Shown in pieces: positions 1-4,461 of a stretch of 9,285 bases of DNA. This stretch comes from Synergistaceae bacterium (lineage in GTDB: Bacteria > Synergistota > Synergistia > Synergistales > Aminobacteriaceae). Below the pieces are notes generated by a model. That model ran no database searches. It saw nothing but the letters and a program-made list of their open reading frames with translations, and was not told where the DNA came from. The DNA lies in assembly GCA_009776565.1 (NCBI GenBank), contig WRNQ01000047.1:1421-10705 (forward strand), given 5' to 3'. Both the position numbers and the translations under genes were made by a program. The first letter of the stretch is position 1; each line of letters begins with the position of its first letter.

Positions 1-199
1 GTATCCAAACCTGCGGGTTCTGGACAAAGAGCAAGTAATAGCGGCTATATCCTTAGCAAGGGCGACTAATAGCGTCTTTGCTGATAGTTATATTGCAGTA
101 TCAGCGGGCAAAGTAAAAGCCGAAAATGTTGCGACATTCAACAACAAACATTTTGCCAGGCTGGGAGTAAGATTGTATCCGTTGGAAGAAAAGAGATAG
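1..199 (+). CDS. PIN-domain protein, C-terminal part (5' end outside window)
   Basis: The second forward frame is open from the window edge and encodes 65 residues before TAG at 197-199. It contains FADSYIAVSA followed by VATFNNKHF and LGVRLYP. This is the C-terminal half of a PIN domain: an acidic residue (D28 of the visible part) before a small-residue helix, then a strand ending in T-F-N, then K-H-F and LGV. The family are Mg2+-dependent ribonucleases, usually VapC-type toxins paired with an upstream antitoxin gene. Here the start, the first catalytic acids and any antitoxin lie outside the window, so a toxin role is inference. The stop codon lies inside a repeat hairpin element (ATAGGGG, 196-202), so the original C-terminus may have been slightly different. 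Confidence 0.75.
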   Translation, partial: YPNLRVLDKEQVIAAISLARATNSVFADSYIAVSAGKVKAENVATFNNKHFARLGVRLYPLEEKR

Positions 200-213
200 G
201 GGCGAATGTTCGC
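196..213. repeat. GTAGGGG-type hairpin containing the PIN gene stop
   Basis: ATAGGGG at 196-202 runs into the inverted repeat GCGAA/TTCGC (202-206 and 209-213). It has the same build as the other GTAGGGG hairpins in this window: a fixed edge followed by palindromic arms with their own sequence. TAG at 197-199 is the PIN stop codon. Confidence 0.5.
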
Positions 214-237
214 AGGGCACTGAAAAAGTCTGGGAGC

Positions 238-256
238 GCGGGCGCCCCTCGCCCGC
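238..256. repeat. GC-rich hairpin
   Basis: GCGGGCG (238-244) pairs with CGCCCGC (250-256) over a five-base loop, giving a 7-bp GC stem about 40 bases after the PIN stop. No T-run follows, so it is not a convincing Rho-independent terminator. It could slow or protect the 3' end of the transcript. Confidence 0.4.
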
Positions 257-281
257 CAACCGGTACGATTATAAATAGCGG

Positions 282-446
282 TGATTGTGGTTACGGTGCA
301 CCCCCACAAAGGGGGCACTGCAAACCCCCGTCCCTTCGGGACACCCCCTTTGAAATGGGGGCGATTCCCCTGACGGGATCGTTCCGGTTATCAGAACGGG
401 ACGAGATCGTGTGCGTCCCCTACGGCTCTATGGGGTGATGGTTGTG
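282..446 (-). repeat. Composite repeat X-Y, copy 1
   Basis: Read on the minus strand, this block has two parts. X runs from CACAACCAT through ATAGAGCCGTAGGGG and ACGCACAC to CGTCCCGTT (446 down to about 396). Y runs from GATAACCGGAACG through GGGGAATCGCCCCC, then hairpins, to GTGCACC (about 393 down to 296). Y contains the hairpin GTCCC-TTC-GGGAC (330-342) and the inverted repeat CCCCC/GGGGG at 301-315. A degraded second X start follows at 289-282. The same parts recur at 7200-7291 and 8959-9093. No coding potential is evident. Confidence 0.65.
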
Positions 447-452
447 GATGTG

Positions 453-480
453 GTAGGGGTTGAAAATTTTCAACCCCTAC
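453..480. repeat. Perfect 28-bp palindrome with GTAGGGG edges
   Basis: GTAGGGGTTGAAAA (453-466) is followed directly by its exact reverse complement (467-480). Both ends therefore carry the GTAGGGG edge shared by the other hairpins, while the inner arms are AT-rich and unique to this copy. It is the only fully symmetrical member in the window. Confidence 0.85.
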
Positions 481-522
481 AAACGAAACCACCGCAGGTG
501 TGGAAATTTCAAACGGACGACT

Positions 523-603
523 CCCTGACGGGACCGTTCCGGCAGCCCTTCAAAAAACGGGAGGCAAGTTGCCTCCCCTACAACGCCAGGGGCCGTCACA
601 CGC
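523..603. repeat. 81-bp direct repeat, copy 1
   Basis: This block runs from CCCTGACGGGACCG through the GGGAGGCAA/TTGCCTCCC hairpin to GGCCGTCACACGC. It matches 781-861 with two differences by eye (G/A in the CCGGCAGCCC stretch and G/T in the CCAGGGGCC stretch). The two copies are direct and 258 bases apart, so they could recombine and delete the heptamer array between them. Confidence 0.85.
552..577 (-). terminator. Hairpin plus T6, minus strand (second downstream of the EF-G-like gene)
   Basis: On the minus strand the perfect 9-bp inverted repeat GGGAGGCAA/TTGCCTCCC (559-577, one base between arms) is followed by G and six Ts (557-552). This is the layout of a Rho-independent terminator for transcription leaving the EF-G-like gene. 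It is a duplicate of the element at 810-835 and may act as a backup. Confidence 0.5.
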
Positions 604-642
604 GGGGCGGTCGTCCCTACTGTCTTTGTCTTTTATCTTTTA

Positions 643-689
643 CTGTCAACTGTCAACTGTCAACTGTCAACTGTCAACTGTCAACTGTC
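643..689. repeat. Heptamer array, six CTGTCAA copies
   Basis: CTGTCAA repeats six times without variation from 643 to 684, followed by a partial CTGTC that forms the edge of the 50-bp module. A pyrimidine-rich linker (about 620-642) precedes it, and similar linkers lie near 7100-7125 (opposite strand) and 9095-9140. There are no spacers. The 7-base period shifts reading frame at each copy, which argues against a coding role. Confidence 0.95.
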
Positions 690-736
690 TTTTAGCGTTT
701 ACCTAACACGGGCGGCAGGTTGCCGCCCCTACAACT
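687..736 (+). repeat. 50-bp module, copy A
   Basis: The module begins GTCTTTTAGCGTTTACC, continues TAACACGGGCGGCAGG and ends TGCCGCCCCTACAACT. Its core is the hairpin GGGCGGCA/TGCCGCCC (710-717 and 721-728, loop GGT). It is identical to copy D (9178-9227) and differs from copy C (7027-7076, opposite strand) at one base. Heptamer arrays flank it on both sides. Confidence 0.9.
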
Positions 737-750
737 GACCACTGACCACT
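735..750. repeat. Short heptamer array, CTGACCA
   Basis: Two CTGACCA copies (735-741 and 742-748) link copy A of the 50-bp module to its truncated copy B. This array uses CTGACCA, whereas the array on the other side of copy A uses CTGTCAA. Confidence 0.75.
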
Positions 751-780
751 GTCTTTTAGCGTTTACCTAACACGGGCGGC
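751..780 (+). repeat. 50-bp module, copy B, truncated
   Basis: The first 30 bases of the module, up to CACGGGCGGC, are intact. At 781 the sequence switches to the 81-bp direct repeat. The junction lies inside the GC-rich hairpin arm, which points to recombination or replication slippage between hairpins. Confidence 0.75.
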
Positions 781-861
781 CCCTGACGGGACCGTTCCGG
801 CAACCCTTCAAAAAACGGGAGGCAAGTTGCCTCCCCTACAACGCCAGTGGCCGTCACACGC
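781..861. repeat. 81-bp direct repeat, copy 2
   Basis: Second copy of the block at 523-603. It contains the GGGAGGCAA/TTGCCTCCC hairpin (817-835) and is followed by a half hairpin (GTTGCCGCCCCTACAACT, 863-880), which is the right end of a 50-bp module. Confidence 0.85.
810..835 (-). terminator. Likely Rho-independent terminator of the EF-G-like gene
   Basis: In minus-strand reading, a perfect 9-bp stem (835-827 with 825-817) is followed by G and TTTTTT (815-810), about 80 bases beyond the EF-G-like stop codon. Stem, spacing and U-tract all fit an intrinsic terminator. The stem is itself one of the GTAGGGG-edged repeat hairpins, so the repeat appears to supply this signal. Confidence 0.6.
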
Positions 862-878
862 AGTTGCCGCCCCTACAA

Positions 879-916
879 CTGACCACTGACCACTGACCAC
901 TGACCACTGACCACTA
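879..916. repeat. Heptamer array, five CTGACCA copies, joined to the EF-G-like stop codon
   Basis: CTGACCA repeats five times at 879-913. The next bases, CTA (914-916), begin like a sixth copy and are the complement of the TAG stop codon of the EF-G-like gene. The array and the coding sequence therefore meet with no spacer. Confidence 0.95.
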
Positions 917-2998
917 CTCTTCCTCTTCCTCCTGCTTATAGGCGGCGATGACTTTCTTTGCTATGTCCGGCGGGACTTCCTCGTAGTGGGAATGGCTCAT
1001 TGAGAAGTTTCCCTGACCAGACGTCATCGACCTCAGGATTATCGCGTAACGGAACATTTCGGCATGTGGCGCCTGAGCCTTCACTACCTGAAGTTTCCCG
1101 TGCGAATCCGTTCCCGCTATACGACCGCGCCGGCTGTTAAAGTCGCCCATAACATCCCCGAGATATTGCTCGGGAACGACGACTTCAACGTTCATAATGG
1201 GTTCAAGCAAAACGGGATTGGCGTCCAGAATCCCTTTTTTGAACGAAAGCCTCGTCGCCAGCTTAAACGACAATTCGGAGCTGTCAACGTCGTGGTATGA
1301 GCCAAAATACAGCTCCGCTTTGAAGTCAACGACAGGAAATCCTGCAAGAGGCCCTTTTTGCATGTATTCGCGAAGCCCTTTTTCAACTGCGGGAATGTAA
1401 TTCTTTGGTATGGCGCCGCCGGTTATTTTATCTTCAAACACAAATCCTTCGCCGCGCGACAATGGATAATAACGGATATATACGTCCCCAAATTGCCCAT
1501 GCCCGCCCGTCTGTTTCTTGTGTTTTCCCTGAGCTTCGGCGGTCTTGCGGATTGTTTCTTTGTATGGCACCTGCGGAGTGCGCGTATCAAGATCAACTCC
1601 GTAACGTTCTTTCATTTTTGCCAACACTATTCCAATATGCATATCGCCCATACCGGAAAGTACGTTGTCGTGAGTATCCACGTTTTTCTCGAACGTGAGG
1701 CACGGGTCCTCTTCAAGAGTGCGCGATATGGCGTTGCCAAGCTTATCTTCGTCAGCGCGGCTTTTGGCTACTATAGCAACACTGTAAACAGGGTTGGGGA
1801 ACGCTATTTCGGGGAATACCCACTTTGCCCCGGTCTTTTGAGCCAGGGTATCTCCGACTTTAGTGCTCTGAAGCTTTGGTAAGGTTAATATATCCCCCGC
1901 TATTATATCCTTGACGTCTTTTCCTTCCTTACCGGACATGAATTTGAATGAACTTATCCGTTCTTCTTCCCCTCTTGTGACATTGTAAATACTGTTCCCT
2001 TCCGAAACAAGCGAGCCTGAAACGACTTTTATGAAAGAAAGTTTTCCTACATAAGGGTCAACCAATATTTTGAAGCAGCGGGACGAGAATGGAGCGGCGG
2101 GGTCAGCCTTCACTTTTATTTCGTTGTCTCCATCCATGCTTTTTTGCGGCTCGGTTTCAACAGGTGACGGGAATGACTCTACAATGAAATCAAGTAATTG
2201 GTGTATTCCCACGTTTGCAGTGGAAGCTCCCGCGAGAACGGGAAAGAATTTCCGCTCGGCTATTGCTTTGCGGAGCGCGTTGAAGAATTCTGGTTCGCTT
2301 ATTTCTCCGCCTTCAAGATAGCGTTCCATAAGCGCGTCGTCCACCTCGACAATTGCTTCAGTTATTGCTTCAATTGCTGAGTCAACCGCCCCCTTCATAT
2401 CGTCGGGGACATCTGTTTCCTGAAATTTTCCGCTGCCGTCAAGCGGGTATAAATACGCTTTCTTTTTTAGAACATTTACTACTCCCTTGAGGTTTGTTTC
2501 TCTGCCAACCGGAATAAGGACAGGCAAAGCTCTGTCGCTGAATTCCGATTGTATGTCCATGAGCACTTTTTCGAAGTCCGCGTTCTCTCTATCCATACGC
2601 GATATATAAAAAGCTGCCGGAGTATTTGTTTCGCACGTAGTATCCCAGGCACGATTGGTCTGGACTTCTATTCCGCTTACCGCGCTCAATACGATTACCG
2701 CAGTATCGGCTACCGTAACAGCCGCGCTCATCTCTCCCACAAAGTCCGCAAATCCGGGAGAGTCAAGACAGAAAAGAGTTTTCCCGCCCCGCTCCATTGT
2801 TATCAGTGAAGTGCTTATCGAAATCTGACGTTTTTGCTCCTCTGCGCTGAAGTCGCTGACCGTGTTGCCTGATTCTGATTTACCCATCCTCGTTATGTTT
2901 CCATTGCTGAAGAGCATCGCCTCAATGAGGGCGGTTTTTCCGCTTCCGCCATGTCCGGCAAGTGCGAAACTCCTCGTGTTTTCGGGTGTACGCGCCAT
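914..2998 (-). CDS. EF-G-like translation GTPase (FusA paralogue type)
   Basis: This 694-residue protein has the five-domain EF-G build. The GTPase domain has a P-loop GHGGSGKT (15-22), switch I around 46-62 (EEQKRQISIS) and G3 motif DSPGF (79-83). Domain II lies near 305-390 and domain III near 400-480. Domain IV has TGGHGQFGDVYI and YHDVDSSE (about 497-580), and domain V begins near LEPIMNVEVVVPE (598). The length is usual for EF-G. It differs from canonical EF-G at key sites: Phe83 replaces the catalytic His of DTPGH, and SRMD (133-136) replaces NKMD, which reads guanine. This fits the divergent EF-G-2/EF-G-like group rather than the housekeeping translocase, whose rps/tuf neighbours are absent. 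The C-terminus is a run of glutamates ending at a stop inside the heptamer array. ATG at 2998 is preceded by AGGAGG nine bases upstream. Confidence 0.9.
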   Translation of the reverse strand: MARTPENTRSFALAGHGGSGKTALIEAMLFSNGNITRMGKSESGNTVSDFSAEEQKRQISISTSLITMERGGKTLFCLDSPGFADFVGEMSAAVTVADTAVIVLSAVSGIEVQTNRAWDTTCETNTPAAFYISRMDRENADFEKVLMDIQSEFSDRALPVLIPVGRETNLKGVVNVLKKKAYLYPLDGSGKFQETDVPDDMKGAVDSAIEAITEAIVEVDDALMERYLEGGEISEPEFFNALRKAIAERKFFPVLAGASTANVGIHQLLDFIVESFPSPVETEPQKSMDGDNEIKVKADPAAPFSSRCFKILVDPYVGKLSFIKVVSGSLVSEGNSIYNVTRGEEERISSFKFMSGKEGKDVKDIIAGDILTLPKLQSTKVGDTLAQKTGAKWVFPEIAFPNPVYSVAIVAKSRADEDKLGNAISRTLEEDPCLTFEKNVDTHDNVLSGMGDMHIGIVLAKMKERYGVDLDTRTPQVPYKETIRKTAEAQGKHKKQTGGHGQFGDVYIRYYPLSRGEGFVFEDKITGGAIPKNYIPAVEKGLREYMQKGPLAGFPVVDFKAELYFGSYHDVDSSELSFKLATRLSFKKGILDANPVLLEPIMNVEVVVPEQYLGDVMGDFNSRRGRIAGTDSHGKLQVVKAQAPHAEMFRYAIILRSMTSGQGNFSMSHSHYEEVPPDIAKKVIAAYKQEEEEE

Positions 2999-3029
2999 AC
3001 TTTTTATCCTCCTGATTATTAATTTAATA

Positions 3030-3035
3030 ATTATA
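3030..3035 (-). promoter_or_regulatory. Possible -10 element for the EF-G-like gene
   Basis: On the minus strand a perfect TATAAT lies at 3035-3030, 31 bases before the start codon. No good TTGACA-like -35 is found 16-18 bases upstream. A second option, TGG-TAAAAT (about 3054-3046), has an extended -10 form. Confidence 0.35.
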
Positions 3036-3186
3036 TTTCCCTAAAGATTTTACCATGAATCTATGTTTACATGAGGCAATTAAAAAGAATCCCCCGCTGG
3101 ACTGTTCCGCGATCCAGGCGTTAAGTAGCCTGCCACAGAATCACAATCATGTTTATGCATTTGCCCTGGTACATCGGCTAAAATAG

Positions 3187-3215
3187 TTGGCTTTCTTATC
3201 ATGGTGTCGTAAAAT
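3187..3215 (+). promoter_or_regulatory. Candidate sigma70 promoter of the signalling operon
   Basis: TTGGCT (3187-3192) is separated by 17 bases from TAAAAT (3210-3215). Transcription would start near 3222, leaving a leader of roughly 95 bases before the HD-GYP gene. Confidence 0.45.
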
Positions 3216-3301
3216 AATGTTATTTTAAAACACAAAAAGGCGAGGGGGATACAAAAACCACCAAGTCGTTTTTCAGGTGTTTATTCCGATATAAAATTTT
3301 A

Positions 3302-3307
3302 AAGGAG
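3302..3307 (+). promoter_or_regulatory. Ribosome binding site of the HD-GYP gene
   Basis: AAGGAG ends eight bases before ATG at 3316, which supports that start over the in-frame ATG at 3322. Confidence 0.75.
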
Positions 3308-3315
3308 CTGCTTAA

Positions 3316-4398
3316 ATGAGCATGGAACGTGAAACAATTTTTATAGTTGACGATGATTTGACAAACTTAACAATATGCGATGATATTCTTTCGGGTTCCT
3401 ATAATGTCTTTACTTCAAGTTCAGGTGAATTATTATTTAAAATGCTTGAAAGACATATACCGGACCTTATTCTTTTAGATGTCGAAATGCCTGTAATGAA
3501 CGGATATCAGGTTCTGGAGCGTTTAAAGGCAAAACCGGAAACCAGCCATATCCCTGTTATTCTCCTAACGGGAAAAAATGAAAGAGAATTGGAAGTTCTG
3601 TCGCTGGGCGCGATTGATTGCATAATTAAACCGTTTTCGCCGCTCCTTTTACTTAATCGTGTCAAAGTGCACTTGCTTGCCGGGTCTCAGAGGCAGAAAC
3701 TCACTTATTTCAATAATAATTTACTGGAAATGGTGGGAATCAGGACTAAAACGGCAGTGAGCTTACAAAATGCTGTTTTAATAACACTCGCCGAACTTCT
3801 GGAAAACCGGGAAGGCGTTACAGGCGGACATATAGAAAGGAAGCAAAAACTTTTCAGAGTCTTATTGAACGAGCTATTTGAACGCGTCGTATACAAGGAA
3901 GAAACTTCAATATTGAATATGGCCATTGTGTTGCAGTCTCTTCCTCTCTATGACGTCGGTAAAATCGTGATAAATGACAGTATACTATTGAAACCCGGTA
4001 GACTTACCGAAAATGAGTTTGAGCAGGTAAAAAAGCATACAATCTTTGGGGAAAAGGTAATTGAAACAATCAAAAAAAATACGGCGGAGCAAGAATTCCT
4101 GGAATATGCAAAAATCTTTGCTGGGTCGCATCATGAAAAATGGGATGGAAGCGGATACCCCAAGGGATTATCCGGTAATAAAATCCCGCTCTTGGGAAGA
4201 GTGATGGCTATTGCAGACGTTTATGACGCGCTGGTTTCGAGCAAACCGTATAGAAATGCTTACTCGCACGATGAAGCTGTCCGCAGAATTATTGATAGTA
4301 AGGGGACGCATTTTGACCCGGGGCTAGTTGATTCTTTTCTCAATGTGTCCGATAGATTCAAGGAAATTGCCATGCTTGGTAATCTCTGGTTTCAATGA
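3316..4398 (+). CDS. Response regulator with HD-GYP-type output domain (degenerate HD motif)
   Basis: This 360-residue cytoplasmic protein starts with a receiver domain (about 6-120): acidic pocket DDD 12-14, phosphoacceptor D55 in LILLDVEMP, T85 and K105 (IIKPF). The HD-GYP-type domain covers about 145-350. It has H172 in TGGHIER, DVGK 213-216, KPGRLT 226-231, H241, HH 272-273, WDGSGYP 276-282 and IADVYDAL 299-306. HD-GYP proteins hydrolyse cyclic di-GMP at a metal centre. The canonical LHDIGK is LYDVGK here, so the HD histidine is replaced by Tyr212, while the GYP and the other histidines are kept. Activity may be altered or lost, leaving a binding or partner-protein role. The hybrid kinase gene follows after 63 bases in the same direction, and its HPt domain is the likely phosphodonor for D55. 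Confidence 0.92.
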   Translation: MSMERETIFIVDDDLTNLTICDDILSGSYNVFTSSSGELLFKMLERHIPDLILLDVEMPVMNGYQVLERLKAKPETSHIPVILLTGKNERELEVLSLGAIDCIIKPFSPLLLLNRVKVHLLAGSQRQKLTYFNNNLLEMVGIRTKTAVSLQNAVLITLAELLENREGVTGGHIERKQKLFRVLLNELFERVVYKEETSILNMAIVLQSLPLYDVGKIVINDSILLKPGRLTENEFEQVKKHTIFGEKVIETIKKNTAEQEFLEYAKIFAGSHHEKWDGSGYPKGLSGNKIPLLGRVMAIADVYDALVSSKPYRNAYSHDEAVRRIIDSKGTHFDPGLVDSFLNVSDRFKEIAMLGNLWFQ

Positions 4399-4461
4399 CG
4401 CAAAACCAGCGAAAGTCAGTTATCCAGGACAAAACAAGCGAATTGGTTTAGGAGAAATAAT

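Larger units (their letters stand above)
2999..3315. other. Divergent intergenic region
   Basis: It holds the ribosome binding site of the EF-G-like gene (minus strand, AGGAGG at 3013-3008), an AT-rich minus-strand promoter area (3020-3060), and a plus-strand promoter candidate (3187-3215) followed by a leader of about 95 bases. Between 3060 and 3186 I see only a weak CAGGC/GCCTG hairpin near 3116-3134. None of the heptamer or GTAGGGG repeats that fill the other intergenic regions occur here, although both genes start from it. Confidence 0.6.

Noticed and set aside
88..318. Minus-strand open frame of 76 codons
   Set aside because: It covers the PIN gene end and repeat sequence. The plus-strand PIN reading is clearly protein-like, so this is a shadow frame.
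411..706. Two overlapping plus-strand open frames of 68-94 codons
   Set aside because: They are read straight through hairpins and the 7-base array in two frames, have no ribosome binding site and resemble no protein. They are repeat sequence.
200..913. Insertion sequence or MITE with terminal inverted repeats and target duplication
   Set aside because: No transposase, no pair of matching ends enclosing a unit, and no clear target duplication could be found. REP-like mosaic fits better.
643..916. CRISPR array
   Set aside because: The units are 7 bases long in direct tandem, with no spacers of constant length and no cas genes nearby.
914..940. Frameshift or truncation at the EF-G-like C-terminus because of the glutamate run
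   Set aside because: Domain V is complete and the total length is normal. An acidic tail is tolerable at an EF-G end, so the gene looks intact.
3100..3210. tRNA gene in the divergent intergenic region
   Set aside because: No T-arm GTTCRA sequence, no acceptor-stem pairing and no CCA end were found. Only one short CAGGC/GCCTG hairpin is present.
3290..3295. TATAAA as -10 promoter element
   Set aside because: Transcription would begin within the ribosome binding site, leaving no leader.
3216..3301. c-di-GMP (GEMM) riboswitch upstream of the HD-GYP gene
   Set aside because: The typical GEMM core sequences and a two-helix layout are not visible.
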